Assembly (NCBI GenBank): GCA_021793675.1 | Contig: JAJYSG010000023.1 | Location: 1-34,011, forward strand | DNA: 34,011 bases | Reading direction: 5' to 3' | From: Actinomycetes bacterium | GTDB taxonomy: Bacteria > Actinomycetota > Actinomycetes > Actinomycetales > Cellulomonadaceae | Shown here: piece after piece, positions 21,675 to 30,623 of the stretch | Layout: each line of letters opens with the position of its first letter | Numbering within the stretch: position 1 is the stretch's first letter | The notes under the pieces: model-generated | Told to the model about the DNA's origin: nothing | Databases searched by the model: none | The model's input: the letters and a program-made list of their open reading frames with translations, nothing else | Position numbers and translations under genes: made by a program

Positions 21675-22697
21675 CTAGAGCCGGGCGTGCATGTCCTCCA
21701 GCACGCCGGGCACGCCGGCCACCGGGCGCGTGCGGCCCGCGGTGACGAGCGTGCCGCGGAACGTGCCGTACCGCTGCCGGTACCGCATCGCGACCACGCC
21801 GAGCTGGACGTCGACGTCCTTGTGGCCCTGCGGCGTGAAGACGACGTCCACCCGGCCGTCGCGCGACACCACCGTCCACGGCCGGAGCGGGTCGGTGCCC
21901 GCGGCCTGCACGAACGTCACGTCCGCCAGTGCCTCGCAGCGACCCGGCGACCACAGCCCGCACTCCTCCTCCTGACCGGCCACCGCCGGCCGGGTGGCGA
22001 GGTTGGCGCCGACGAGCCCGGCCTCGTCGTGCCATGCGAACGTCGCCCACGTCCACCAGGTCCGGTACGGCAGCCGGGAGCGGTGCTCGTCGAGGATCGC
22101 GACGTCACGCGTGGGGTCGAAGACCACCTCGTCGTCCCCCACCCGCAGCACGCCGGAGACGGGGTAGAGCGCCTTCGTCGTGTACATCGTGCCGCCTCCC
22201 GGCAGCCGAGCGCTGACGGCCAGGTCCGACGAGGCCGCACCCGGCCGCGCGTCGAGGACGAGCTCGCCGACCAGCGCGGGGGTGTCGTCGTGCGCCGCGA
22301 GGTCGATCGCGATGCGGTGCTCGCCGCGCTCCCGTGAGAACCGGTACTCGAGCCCGAAGCCGCCGCGGCTGAACTCGGCCCGGCCGGCGAACAGGTCGAG
22401 CGGCAGCCGGAGCGAGCCGCCCGACGCGTTCGCGGCGTAGCCACGGGCCAGGCCGGTCGCGCGGTTCGCCAGGTAGAGCTCGGCCGAGGCCAGGTAGCCG
22501 GCGTCCTGCAGGATCATCGAGCAGGCCCAGTCCGGGTGCACCAGCGTCCAGCCGACCCACTGCTTGAGCCGCAGCGCCCGCAGCGCCCGGGGCACGCGGC
22601 TGCGCTCCGCGAGCGGGTCGACGACGGTGGGACGTGCGGCGAACCGGCCGAAGAGCCGGGTGCTGTCGGCGGCGACGAGGGCCGCGGGGACGCTCAT
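21675..22697 (-). CDS. DUF2804 family protein
   Basis: 340 residues, soluble, rich in beta strands, without signal peptide. Phrases such as LRLKQWVGWTLVHPDWACSMI near the N-terminus, GGFGLEYRFSRERG, and YRTWWTWATFAWHD with GLVGANLATRP in the C-terminal half match what I know of DUF2804 proteins, a family with no established activity. The start is the ATG at 22697, near the divergent-free end of the kinase gene: the kinase stop at 22720 lies 22 bases upstream on the same strand, so the two may be co-transcribed. Confidence in the family name is moderate. Confidence 0.7.
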   Translation of the reverse strand: MSVPAALVAADSTRLFGRFAARPTVVDPLAERSRVPRALRALRLKQWVGWTLVHPDWACSMILQDAGYLASAELYLANRATGLARGYAANASGGSLRLPLDLFAGRAEFSRGGFGLEYRFSRERGEHRIAIDLAAHDDTPALVGELVLDARPGAASSDLAVSARLPGGGTMYTTKALYPVSGVLRVGDDEVVFDPTRDVAILDEHRSRLPYRTWWTWATFAWHDEAGLVGANLATRPAVAGQEEECGLWSPGRCEALADVTFVQAAGTDPLRPWTVVSRDGRVDVVFTPQGHKDVDVQLGVVAMRYRQRYGTFRGTLVTAGRTRPVAGVPGVLEDMHARL

Positions 22698-22719
22698 GGC
22701 CGCAACCTAGCCCGAGGCG

Positions 22720-24681
22720 TCACGGCGCGGGGGTGGTCGGCACCGGCACGGTCGGCACCGGAAGCGGCGACCAGGCGGCCGGGGTGCCGTGCAGCACCTG
22801 TGTCGTGACGGCCCAGCCCAGCGCCAGCAGCACCAGGACGGCGACGAGCGCGCCCAGCCGTCGTGGCGAGACCACCTCGAGGAGCCGGCGGGTGCCGACG
22901 CGCGTCATCCGGGACAGCGGTCCGAACCACACGAGCAGCACCGCCAGCAGCACCGCGAGGCCGGTCAGCCAGCCGGCGGTCGTGCCCGCGAGCTGCTGAC
23001 CGGGGACGGTGCCGGCGATGGTCCAGCCGCCGTGGCCGACGAACCACCAGGCGACGCCGACGACGATGACGACGGCGCTGCCGGCGACGAGCAGCGACGG
23101 CACGATGCCGACGACCGCCCGCAGCACGTGCCACGGCGTCGTCGCGAGCGCCAGCCACGGGTCCGAGGCGCGCACGCCGCGCCGCTCCCGCCGGCCGTGC
23201 ATCGCCTCGACCGTCGAGCCGTAGGCGCGCGCGACCAGGAAGAACGCCAGGGTCGCGATGAGGGTGGTGCCGGGGCGGCGGGCGCCGCACGCGACGACCA
23301 GCGCCGCCAGCGCGAGCTGGGTGACCCAGCGACCCGGCACCGCGGGGCGCAGGTAGGCCGGCTCCCCGCCCGGGGGGCCGGCCGACGCGTCGAGGTCCTC
23401 CTCGATCAGGTCGACCGCCTGGAACTCGGGGGCGTCGTCCCAGCCCGCCTCGTCGTCCCAGGCTGCGGCGTCGTCCCCGCCCGCCTCGTCGTCCCAGGCT
23501 GCGGCGTCGTCCCAGGCGGCCCGGTCGAGCAGGCCGGCCTCGTCGCCCCGGCCACCCTCGCCGGCTCGCCTGTCCCCGCCAGGTCCGCCACGGGTGGCAC
23601 CGGTCTGCGCCGGCACGTCCGGTGGTGCGGCGGCCCCGGGCCCGGCGGTGGACGAGGTGCCGTCGACCAGGCGGGTGCGGCCGTCATGGCTGCCGGGCAG
23701 CACGGCGGTGGGCGAGGCGCCGGCGGGCGCCGCGGCGAGGGCGCCGGCCGCACCGGCCGGCAGCGCGGTGGTGCCGACGGCGTCGGGGCCGCTCAGCGCC
23801 GCCGTGCGGTCGTCCCCGGCGGCGACGACACGCGTCGCACCGGTCGTCGGCGCGGGGGGTGTCGGCACCAGGTCGCCCTCGGCCGCGACGACGGTGAGCG
23901 CCGCGACGACGTCGTCGGGCGACGAGCGAGCGACCGGGTCCGGGACCAGGGCCCCGTACAGCGCCGCCCGGGTGAGCCGGCCCAGCCCGGTGAGGTCCGG
24001 CTTGCCGGCGCGGGCCCGGGCGATGACCGTCGTCGCACGGCCCCGCCCGAACGGTGCCCGTCCGGTCGCGGCGAACACGAGTAGCGCGGCCCAGCCCCAC
24101 CAGTCCGCCGACTCGCCCGGGTCGTCGCCGTCCAGCAGCTCCGGCGCCAGGTACCCCGGCGTGCCGGCCACCATGCCGGTCGACGTCAGCCGCGGGTCGG
24201 ACTCCCCCTGCGCCAGGCCGAAGTCGATGAGCACCGGCCCGTCCGGGGTCATCACCACGTTCGAGGGCTTGAGGTCGCGGTGCACCACGCCCGCCCGGTG
24301 CACGGCCTGCAGCGCGTCCCGCAGGCCCGCGGCCAGGGCGAGCAGCTCGCCGCCGTCCAGCGGACCGCTCTCGGTGACGAGCCGCTCGAGGTCCGTGCCG
24401 TCGACGAGCTCGGTGACGAGGAAGGCGTCCGTCGAGTCGGCCTCGGCGTCCAGCACCGCGGCGACCGAGGGGTGGCGCAGCCGCTGCAGCGCGGCGACCT
24501 CGCGCATCAGGCGAGCACGCGCCGCCGCGTCCGCCGGGTCCGGGTGGAGCAGCTTGAGCGCGACCTCGTGGCCGCCGCCGTCGACGGCGCGGTACACGGT
24601 CCCCATGCCCCCGGACCCGAGCGGGGCGACGACGGTGTACCCGCCGATCTCCGCGCCCGGGGCCAGACCGATCCGCTCCAC
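22720..24681 (-). CDS. Membrane Ser/Thr protein kinase (Hanks type, no PASTA)
   Basis: 653 residues. N-terminal kinase domain (about 15-275): Gly-rich loop [13 protein letters not shown], Lys43 in [15 protein letters not shown] with Asp136 and Asn141, IDFGLAQ with Asp153, APELL, and a truncated C-lobe. A long Ala/Pro/Gly linker contains a WDDEAG-type acidic-aromatic repeat (about 383-425; 36-base DNA repeat near 23443-23511). The C-terminus has about four or five hydrophobic helices (about 440-640) rather than a single helix with PASTA domains. The start is GTG 24681 without a ribosome site but with a -10-like element 6 bases upstream, suggesting a leaderless message. Substrates and signal are unknown. 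Confidence 0.9.
   Translation of the reverse strand: MERIGLAPGAEIGGYTVVAPLGSGGMGTVYRAVDGGGHEVALKLLHPDPADAAARARLMREVAALQRLRHPSVAAVLDAEADSTDAFLVTELVDGTDLERLVTESGPLDGGELLALAAGLRDALQAVHRAGVVHRDLKPSNVVMTPDGPVLIDFGLAQGESDPRLTSTGMVAGTPGYLAPELLDGDDPGESADWWGWAALLVFAATGRAPFGRGRATTVIARARAGKPDLTGLGRLTRAALYGALVPDPVARSSPDDVVAALTVVAAEGDLVPTPPAPTTGATRVVAAGDDRTAALSGPDAVGTTALPAGAAGALAAAPAGASPTAVLPGSHDGRTRLVDGTSSTAGPGAAAPPDVPAQTGATRGGPGGDRRAGEGGRGDEAGLLDRAAWDDAAAWDDEAGGDDAAAWDDEAGWDDAPEFQAVDLIEEDLDASAGPPGGEPAYLRPAVPGRWVTQLALAALVVACGARRPGTTLIATLAFFLVARAYGSTVEAMHGRRERRGVRASDPWLALATTPWHVLRAVVGIVPSLLVAGSAVVIVVGVAWWFVGHGGWTIAGTVPGQQLAGTTAGWLTGLAVLLAVLLVWFGPLSRMTRVGTRRLLEVVSPRRLGALVAVLVLLALGWAVTTQVLHGTPAAWSPLPVPTVPVPTTPAP
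23443..23512. repeat. 36-base repeat inside the kinase linker
   Basis: Two near-identical 36-base units start at 23443 and 23479 and encode the WDDEAG-type acidic repeats of the minus-strand kinase. The unit length, a multiple of three, keeps the frame, so copy number can vary without breaking the protein. Confidence 0.7.
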
Positions 24682-24687
24682 GTGGGC

Positions 24688-24693
24688 AACCTA
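24688..24693 (-). promoter_or_regulatory. Candidate -10 of the kinase gene (leaderless)
   Basis: TAGGTT on the minus strand, TAnnnT type, ends 6 bases before the GTG start at 24681. This spacing would place the transcript start at the start codon. No -35 is obvious. Confidence 0.4.
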
Positions 24694-24787
24694 TCCACAG
24701 CGCCGCGGACTCACCCGAGATGCCACGCGTGCACCGCCGCCGCTGTCGGAGCGAGGCTCGACGAACACCTCGTCGCCAAGAGCCACA

Positions 24788-24948
24788 TCGTCGGGCTCGT
24801 CGGGCTCGTCGGGCTCGTCAGGCTCGTCAGGCTCGTCAGGCTCGTCGAACTCGTCGAGCTCGGGGCGGTCGTCGAGCTCGGGGCGGTCGTCGGGCTCGTG
24901 GCGGTCGTCGGGATCGTGGCGGTCGTCGGGATCGTGGCGGTCGTCGCA
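24788..24948. repeat. 9-base and 18-base tandem repeats in the kinase-otsA divergent region
   Basis: The 349-base space 24682-25030 has no supported gene. Eight 9-base units TCGTC(G/A)GGC or close variants run from 24788 to 24859, followed by five 18-base units of the form TCGTGGCGGTCGTCGGGA from 24860 to 24948. Both units are multiples of three, so every frame stays open (plus: Val/Gly/Leu-rich; minus: Asp/Pro/Arg-rich), which is why long false frames cross here. Copy-number change would alter the spacing between the two divergent promoters. Confidence 0.85.
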
Positions 24949-24993
24949 TGCCTCGGCAGCCGCCGCGGGCGGGCGCGGCGCTCGCGGCGCGGC

Positions 24994-24999
24994 TATGGT
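24994..24999 (+). promoter_or_regulatory. Candidate -10 element of otsAB
   Basis: TATGGT (TAnnnT) lies 31 bases upstream of the otsA GTG, in the only repeat-free part of the divergent region. No clear -35 is present. Confidence 0.3.
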
Positions 25000-25030
25000 C
25001 GCAAGCGCAACACCCCGGGGGAGGACTGCT

Positions 25031-26443
25031 GTGACGACCCGCATGCCCGACAACGGACACGAGTTCGTGCTCGTCGCCAACCGGTTGCCCGTGGACGTCA
25101 CCGTGGCCGACGACGGCGTGGTGTCCTGGACCCGGGCGCCCGGCGGCCTGGTCACCGCGATGCAGCCCGTCATGGCGGCCACGCGGGGCGCCTGGGTCGG
25201 CTGGAGCGGCGCTCCGGACCTCGACGCCGTGCCCTTCACCGACGGGGACGTCGAGCTGGTGCCGGTGCGCCTGGCCGCCGCGGACATCGCGGGCTACTAC
25301 GAGGGGTTCTCCAACGACACCCTGTGGCCGCTGTACCACGACGTCATCGCGGCGCCGAGGTTCCATCGCCCGTGGTGGGACGACTACCGGCGGGCCAACG
25401 CGGTGTTCGCCCGGGCCGCGGCCGAGCAGGTCACCCCGGGTGGCACCGTCTGGGTGCACGACTACCAGCTCCAGCTGGTGCCGGCGATGCTCCGGGAGAT
25501 GCGGCCCGACCTGCGGATCGGCTTCTTCCTCCACATCCCGTTCCCGCCGCTGGAGATCTTCGACCAGCTGCCGTGGCGCCGGCAGGTGATCGAGGGGCTG
25601 CTCGGTGCGGACCTCGTGGGCTTCCAGCGCGCCGGCGACACGGCGAACTTCCTGCGCGTGGTGCGCCGCCTCACCGACCTGGAGACGCGCGGTCCGCTCG
25701 TCCTCCAGCGCGGCGGCCGGACCGTGCGGGCGCAGGCCTTCCCCATCTCGATCGACGCCCGCGGCTTCGACGGGCTCGCCCGCACGCCCGCGGTCCAGCG
25801 GCGTGCCCGAGCGCTGCGCGAAGAGCTGGGCGACCCCAAGGTGATGCTGCTCGGCGTCGACCGGCTCGACTACACCAAGGGCATCCGGCACCGCCTCAAG
25901 GCCTACGGCGAGCTCCTGGCGGAGGGCCGGCTGGCACCCGAGGACACCGTGCTGGTGCAGGTGGCCAGCCCGAGCCGCGAGAAGGTGGGCGCCTACCAGC
26001 AGCTGCGCGACGACGTCGAGGTGCTGGTCAGCCGCATCAACGGCGACTTCGCGACCGTGGGGCACTCGCCCGTGCAGTACCTGCACCAGTCGTTCCCCAT
26101 GGAGGAGATGGCGGCGCTCTACCTGGCGGCGGACGTGCTGCTCGTCACCGCGCTGCGCGACGGGATGAACCTCGTCGCCAAGGAGTACGTCGCGGCACGG
26201 TCCGACGAGCGCGGCGCGCTCGTCCTCTCGGAGTTCACCGGCGCGGCCGACGAGCTGACCGCGGCGCTGCTGATCAACCCGCACGACATCGACGGGACGA
26301 AGGATGCGATCGTCGCCGCCGTGACGCTCGAGCCGCGCGAGGCCCGCCGGCGGATGCGCAAGCTGCGCCGGCGCGTGCTCAACCACGACGTCGCCGCGTG
26401 GTCGTCGTCGTTCCTCACGGCGCTGCGGAGCACCGATGCCTGA
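25031..26443 (+). CDS. otsA: Trehalose-6-phosphate synthase (OtsA)
   Basis: A 470-residue GT20 glycosyltransferase that joins a nucleotide sugar (UDP- or other NDP-glucose) to glucose-6-phosphate to give trehalose-6-phosphate, in the cytoplasm. Family motifs are complete: [11 protein letters not shown] near the start, [78 protein letters not shown], and [16 protein letters not shown]. Length is normal. The start is GTG 25031 with GGGGAGGA 5 bases upstream; ATG 25043 is the alternative. It overlaps otsB by 8 bases, so the pathway's two steps are translationally coupled. Confidence 0.97.
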   Translation: MTTRMPDNGHEFVLVANRLPVDVTVADDGVVSWTRAPGGLVTAMQPVMAATRGAWVGWSGAPDLDAVPFTDGDVELVPVRLAAADIAGYYEGFSNDTLWPLYHDVIAAPRFHRPWWDDYRRANAVFARAAAEQVTPGGTVWVHDYQLQLVPAMLREMRPDLRIGFFLHIPFPPLEIFDQLPWRRQVIEGLLGADLVGFQRAGDTANFLRVVRRLTDLETRGPLVLQRGGRTVRAQAFPISIDARGFDGLARTPAVQRRARALREELGDPKVMLLGVDRLDYTKGIRHRLKAYGELLAEGRLAPEDTVLVQVASPSREKVGAYQQLRDDVEVLVSRINGDFATVGHSPVQYLHQSFPMEEMAALYLAADVLLVTALRDGMNLVAKEYVAARSDERGALVLSEFTGAADELTAALLINPHDIDGTKDAIVAAVTLEPREARRRMRKLRRRVLNHDVAAWSSSFLTALRSTDA

Positions 26444-27998
26444 CGCCGCCGCCGGCGCCCCCGCGACGCGGCAGCCCGACGAAGGCGCCATCACGCGCGC
26501 CACCAGCGCCACCGCAGCGCAGCAGGACGCCGTCGCCACGCCACAGCCCGACGACGGGGCCATCACGCGCGCCACCAGCGCCGCATCAGCGGGACCAGCG
26601 CAGCAGGGTGCCATCGCGACGTCGGAGCCCGACGAGGGCGCCGTGGCGCGCGCCGCCAGCGCGGAAGCAGCGCAGCAGGGCGCCGTCGCCACGCGGCAGC
26701 CCGACGAAGGCGCCATCACGCGCGCCATCACGCGCGCCACCAGCACGGACCCAGTCGCAGCAGCGCAGCAGGGCGCCGTCGCGACGTCGGAGCCCGACGA
26801 GGGCGCCGTGGCGCGCGCCGCCAGCGCGGAAGCAGCGCAGCAGGACGCCGTCGCCACGCGGCAGCCCGACGAAGGCGCCCCCGCGCGCGACACCAGGACG
26901 ACCCCAGTCGCACCAGCGCAGCAGGGCGCCGTCGCGACGTCGGAGCCCGACGAGGGCGCCGTGGCGCGCGCCGCCAGCGCGGAAGCAGCGCAGCAGGGCG
27001 CCGTCGCCACGCGGCAGCCCGACGAGGGCGCCATCACGCGCGACACCAGCGCCGCATTAGCGGGACCAGCGCAGCAGGGCGCCGTCGCGACGTCGGAGCC
27101 CGACGAGGGCGCCGTGGCGCGCGCCGCCAGCGCGGGACCAGCGCAGCAGGGCGCCGTCGCGACGCGACGAACCGGCCAGGGCGGCGCGGCGGCGCGGCAG
27201 TCCGACGAGGGGGCGGTGGCGGCGCGGGCGCGGGCGCTCGGGGCCGATCGGCACGCCCGGCCGCTGCTCGTCGCGCTCGACCTGGACGGGACGCTCGCGC
27301 CGCTGCGCGACGACCCCATGACGTCCCGCGTGGCCCCCGGGGGCGAGGCCGTGATGGGCCGCCTGGCGGCGACGCCCGGCGTCCACCTCGCGCTCGTCTC
27401 CGGCCGCGCGATGAGCCAGCTGCCGCTGCTCGTCGACCTGCCGGCCGGAACGCTGCTGGTGGGCAGCCACGGTGCCGAGCGCGCACGCGTCACCGGCACG
27501 GGCCTCGACCGTCAGGTGGCCGCACTGACCGACGAGCAGGCCGACGCCCTGGCCGCGCTCGGCGGGCGGGCCGCCGGGATCGCGCGCGGCCGGGACGGCG
27601 TCTGGGTGGAGACCAAGCCGGCGGCCGTCGTCGTGCACACGCGGCTGGCCGCACCGGACGTGGCACGGGAGGCCACCAGCGACGCCCTGGCGCTCGCCGA
27701 GCACGCCGGCGTCCGGGCACTGCACGGCAAGGACGTCGTGGAGCTCCCGGTGCTCGACGCGGACAAGGGCGCCGCCGTGGTCGCGCTGCGGGACGAGCTC
27801 GGCGCCGCGACGGTGCTCTACGCCGGCGACGACGTCACCGACGAGCACGCCTTCGCCGTGCTGCGCGCGCGCGACGTGGGGATCAAGGTCGGCACAGGCC
27901 CCTCGCGGGCGGCGCACCGGGTGGCGACGCCCGACGACCTGGTCGCCGTGCTGACGGTGCTCGCCGACTCGCTCCGGGACCACCCCCAGGGTCCCTAG
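26436..27998 (+). CDS. otsB: Trehalose-6-phosphate phosphatase (OtsB) with repeat-built N-terminal extension
   Basis: 520 residues. The last ~250 form a normal HAD-type Ots[13 protein letters not shown] (Asp282 and Asp284), [19 protein letters not shown] and [12 protein letters not shown]. It removes phosphate from trehalose-6-phosphate. The first ~254 residues are not part of the family: nine imperfect repeats of 24-31 residues (about 13-244) of the form [Q/E]PDEGA[I/V].[12 protein letters not shown], mostly alternating a Q-type and an E-type unit (about 51 residues per pair). ATG 26436 overlaps otsA by 8 bases and has GGAG 5 bases upstream, so the repeats are probably translated; a GTG at 27216 would give a family-length protein. 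The stop TAG (27996-27998) lies in the CTAG edge of an inserted-looking element. Confidence 0.93.
   Translation: MPDAAAGAPATRQPDEGAITRATSATAAQQDAVATPQPDDGAITRATSAASAGPAQQGAIATSEPDEGAVARAASAEAAQQGAVATRQPDEGAITRAITRATSTDPVAAAQQGAVATSEPDEGAVARAASAEAAQQDAVATRQPDEGAPARDTRTTPVAPAQQGAVATSEPDEGAVARAASAEAAQQGAVATRQPDEGAITRDTSAALAGPAQQGAVATSEPDEGAVARAASAGPAQQGAVATRRTGQGGAAARQSDEGAVAARARALGADRHARPLLVALDLDGTLAPLRDDPMTSRVAPGGEAVMGRLAATPGVHLALVSGRAMSQLPLLVDLPAGTLLVGSHGAERARVTGTGLDRQVAALTDEQADALAALGGRAAGIARGRDGVWVETKPAAVVVHTRLAAPDVAREATSDALALAEHAGVRALHGKDVVELPVLDADKGAAVVALRDELGAATVLYAGDDVTDEHAFAVLRARDVGIKVGTGPSRAAHRVATPDDLVAVLTVLADSLRDHPQGP
26472..27167. repeat. Tandem repeats encoding the OtsB extension
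   Basis: Nine units of 72-93 bases in about 700 bases. A two-unit supercycle of about 153 bases recurs roughly four times with long near-identical blocks, so it grew by recombination. Units contain GACGAGGGCGCC(A/G)T and GCGCGCC(A/G)CCAGCGC, the same cores as the intergenic elements at 127-216 and 1336-1425. At least three frames stay open (this frame, a Ser/Pro/Arg frame on the plus strand, and an Ala/Ser/Cys frame on the minus strand). Confidence 0.9.
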
Positions 27999-28101
27999 GA
28001 GACTGCTGAACAACCCGGTATCGGCGTCACATGCAACCGTGTGACCTGCGGCGACACCGGTCGGATCGGCGCGTTTGGGCCAATGTTCAGCAGTCTCCTA
28101 G
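27995..28101. mobile_element. MITE-like element with perfect terminal inverted repeats and CTAG edges
   Basis: CTAG (27995-27998) and CTAG (28098-28101) bound a 99-base segment. The terminal repeats, including the CTAG, are perfect over 20 bases (27993-28012 and 28084-28103; inner sequence GGAGACTGCTGAACA). It encodes no protein. CTAG duplications and short perfect termini fit a non-autonomous derivative of an IS5-like family, but no parent element is in the window. A very long-looped terminator is the alternative. An inner GTCAC...GTGAC pair (about 28028-28049) could fold separately. Confidence 0.6.
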
Positions 28102-28104
28102 GGT

Positions 28105-29742
28105 GTGACGGTGGCCAGGGGGATGGTCGAGGTCGAGCTCGTCGAGGACGAACCACCGACGGGCGGGGCGGGGCCGGATCCTGCCGCGAGGTGGCTGCGC
28201 CGCGCGCTCGTCGTCTGCGTGCGGGCTGCCGGACGGGGTGGCCGCCGAGCCTGGCGTCACCTCTGGCTGCGGTGGCTGGCCGGCGGCGTGGCCGCCGCCC
28301 TCGTCGTCGTGCCGGTCGTAGGGGCGGTCCGGGACCGGGCCCGCCTGGCAGCGTTCGCGGACGTCACCGGGATGGTGCAACCGCTGAGCCCCGGCCTGCA
28401 CCCGTTGTTCCGGGTCGCCGCCGAGGACACCCCGGCGCTCCAGCAGGACGTCGCGGTGCAGGGCGTCCTCGTCTCCGCGGTGCAGGAACCGGGCGGTGCA
28501 TGGTCGATCGTCGGGGTCGACGCCCGCACCGGTGCCCGGCGCTGGTCGCAGCGCACGCCGCCCCGTGCGGCCGCGACCGCGACCGCGGCCGCAGGGATGG
28601 GCTCGGCGAGCTGCGCGCCGGCCGGGACGCTCGTCGTGTGCAGCGCCGCGCCGACGTCCGGTCCGGGCGCGTCGGCCGGCTCGGCGGCGGCGCCGGCCAC
28701 CGTGGCCTGGGTGCTCGAGCCGACCGACGGCCGCACCGTCCGGGTGATGCCGCACGACGAGCACAGCGTGGTCACCGGCGCCGGCGGCCTGGTCGTCGTC
28801 GCGAGCCAGGCGAGCGGGCCGGCCCACGCCCCCGCGAACACCCCGTGGACCGCGACGTGGCAGGTCGCCGGCGAGGACCCCGCCACGGGCGCGGTGCGGT
28901 GGACGTGGACCAGCCCGCCCGTCACCGTCCCTGCGACGGCGCTCCACCGGAGCCTCACGCAACGCCCGGCCGACGACGTGTCGGCGCTGGCACCCAGCGC
29001 CCGAGGCCGGCAGGCGCCGGGCGCGACCAGCGATGACGTGACGCTGACGGTGGCCGACGACACCTGGGTGCTCGGCGCGGGCGGCGCGGTGCTGGCGCAC
29101 TCCGCCCGCCCCGGCGGCTGGTCGATGTGGGACCAGGACGGGTCGCTGCTCCGCGCACCCGTGACCGCCGGCACCACCACGTCCGACGCGCCCGGCGAGC
29201 AGCTGCTCGGCACCGACGGGTCCTGGCACGCGCTGCCGGGCGAGCCGCTCTGGCTGCTCTCGGACGACGGGTCCGCGCCGGGCGTGCTGCTGCGCTGGTC
29301 GCCGGACCAGGCCCACGGCCGGGCCGTCGTGTCCGGCGTCGACCGCCGCTCCGGCGCCACGCTGTGGCACACGTCGCTGAGCCTCGGCGGGCCCTCCACC
29401 GCGGTGCTGCTGGGCGGCCGGCTCTACCTGGCAGGCTCGGGGCTGCGGGCGATCGACGTCACCACCGGGAGCGTGCGCTGGTCGGCCGCGGACGTCGCCC
29501 CCGGCACGATGCTGCTGGGGACGGACGGCTCGGCGCTGCTCGTGACGGTGCCCGACTCCAGCGCGCACAGCAACGCGGTGGCGGCACGGTCGCCGGCGGA
29601 CGGGCGGACCCTGTGGACGGACGACCTGCGCGCCGCGGTGCTGCCCTCGGGCCAGGGCAACGTCGCCAGCCTCTGGGTCTGCGCGGCGCTGCGGCGGGTC
29701 GTCGCCTACCGGCTGGACGGACCAGCCGTCGTCCTGGGCTGA
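28105..29742 (+). CDS. Membrane-anchored PQQ-like beta-propeller protein
   Basis: About 545 residues. A short cytoplasmic head, one membrane helix (about 54-76), and a large external domain of repeated blades of the form VGVDARTGARRWS, AGEDPATGAVRWTW, SGVDRRSGATLWHT, AIDVTTGSVRWS, ARSPADGRTLWTDDL. This D-x-x-[T/S]-G-x-x-x-W pattern marks PQQ-like (BamB-type) propellers. No catalytic residues of quinoproteins are evident, so it is likely a binding or scaffold protein at the cell surface. The start is uncertain: GTG 28105, or GTG 28111 with AGGG 7 bases upstream, where the AGGG comes from the edge of the MITE-like element. It is convergent with the che operon (24 bases between stops). Confidence 0.8.
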   Translation: MTVARGMVEVELVEDEPPTGGAGPDPAARWLRRALVVCVRAAGRGGRRAWRHLWLRWLAGGVAAALVVVPVVGAVRDRARLAAFADVTGMVQPLSPGLHPLFRVAAEDTPALQQDVAVQGVLVSAVQEPGGAWSIVGVDARTGARRWSQRTPPRAAATATAAAGMGSASCAPAGTLVVCSAAPTSGPGASAGSAAAPATVAWVLEPTDGRTVRVMPHDEHSVVTGAGGLVVVASQASGPAHAPANTPWTATWQVAGEDPATGAVRWTWTSPPVTVPATALHRSLTQRPADDVSALAPSARGRQAPGATSDDVTLTVADDTWVLGAGGAVLAHSARPGGWSMWDQDGSLLRAPVTAGTTTSDAPGEQLLGTDGSWHALPGEPLWLLSDDGSAPGVLLRWSPDQAHGRAVVSGVDRRSGATLWHTSLSLGGPSTAVLLGGRLYLAGSGLRAIDVTTGSVRWSAADVAPGTMLLGTDGSALLVTVPDSSAHSNAVAARSPADGRTLWTDDLRAAVLPSGQGNVASLWVCAALRRVVAYRLDGPAVVLG

Positions 29743-29766
29743 CAGCCGGCCAGGTGAGACGCCCGG

Positions 29767-30252
29767 TCAGACCAGGACGACCGACCAGCCGCCGGGCCCG
29801 TACCCCGCGATGTCGAGCTCGAGGTCGACCCGCGGGGCGAACGCGGCCGCCGCCGTGGCCACGTCTGCCGGCACCGGCGCGTCGCCGCCGTACACCGACA
29901 GCAGCCGCAGGTGCGGCGCACCGTCGGCGTTGAACAGCGACGCCGCGACGTTGAGCACCTCGGCCACGTTGTCGCCGAGCTGCACCGGCAGCAGACCCGA
30001 CGTGATGGCGGCGTCGGCCGCGGTCCGCGGCGCCAGGCCGAGCGCCGCGCCGAGCCGCGCCGCGCCGGCGAGGTCGACGAGGACGACCGCCGACAGGTGG
30101 CCGACGTCGGTGACATAGGCGCCGACGAGGTTCTCGCGGTTGCGCTTGAGCTCGACGCCGGCGTGCGCGGAGCGTGCCTCGACGGACCGGCCGAGCAGGC
30201 CCTCGACGAGCTCACGCACCGCCTGCGCGGCGGGCAACGGGGTGGTGGACAC
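29767..30252 (-). CDS. CheC/CheX-like chemotaxis protein
   Basis: 161 residues. The fold pattern resembles CheC/CheX phosphatases: ENLVGAYVTDVGHLSAVVLVDLAG, then QLGDNVAEVLNVAASLFN with Glu98 and Asn101 in the E-x-x-N arrangement that in CheC/CheX attacks phosphorylated CheY. Only one such motif is clear. The start is GTG 30252 with AGGAGG 4 bases upstream. It is the last gene of the che operon, 8 bases after the second cheY stop. It probably dephosphorylates one of the two CheY proteins; the family assignment is by pattern only. Confidence 0.65.
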   Translation of the reverse strand: MSTTPLPAAQAVRELVEGLLGRSVEARSAHAGVELKRNRENLVGAYVTDVGHLSAVVLVDLAGAARLGAALGLAPRTAADAAITSGLLPVQLGDNVAEVLNVAASLFNADGAPHLRLLSVYGGDAPVPADVATAAAAFAPRVDLELDIAGYGPGGWSVVLV

Positions 30253-30260
30253 GGTGCCTC

Positions 30261-30623
30261 CTAGGCCAGGCAGGGCTCGATGGTGTCCCGGAACCCCTCC
30301 GGGGTGAACGGCTTGGCGATGAGGAACAGCGCACCGGCCTCCTCCGCCAGCTGCCGCATCTCGGCGGAGCCTTCGGACGTGACGAAGCCGAACGGCGTGC
30401 CGAAGCCCTCCGCGCGCAGCGCGCGGAGCAGCTCCAGACCGGTCATCACCGGCATGTTCCAGTCGGAGAGGACGACGTCGGGCTCGTCGGCCCGCACCGC
30501 CTCGAGTGCCTCCTGGCCGTCGGCGGCCTCGCGCACCTCCCAGTCGAAGCCCGCCTGGCGCAGCGTCCGGACGACGATCTGCCGCATGACGCGGCTGTCG
30601 TCGGCAACGATCACGTGGATCAT
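30261..30623 (-). CDS. cheY: CheY-like single-domain response regulator (second copy)
   Basis: 120 residues, receiver domain only. Acidic pair Asp8-Asp9 (VADDSRVMR), phospho-acceptor Asp54 in VLSDWNMPVMTG, Thr82 in FVTSEGS, Lys104 in LIAKPFTPEG. The start is ATG 30623 with GGAGG 4 bases upstream, and it overlaps the upstream cheX-like stop as ATGA. It differs from the other CheY of the operon (about half identical by eye), so the two likely have separate duties, such as motor binding versus phosphate sink. Confidence 0.93.
   Translation of the reverse strand: MIHVIVADDSRVMRQIVVRTLRQAGFDWEVREAADGQEALEAVRADEPDVVLSDWNMPVMTGLELLRALRAEGFGTPFGFVTSEGSAEMRQLAEEAGALFLIAKPFTPEGFRDTIEPCLA

Noticed and set aside
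24691..25287. Minus-strand gene for an Asp/Pro-rich repeat protein
   Set aside because: The frame consists of the 9/18-base repeats plus the antisense of otsA; there is no start with a ribosome site.
24836..27499. Long open frames on both strands across otsA and the otsB repeats (887 and 926 codons)
   Set aside because: They arise from repeat units that are multiples of three and from GC bias; they have no family motifs, and OtsA/OtsB are clear in the true frames.
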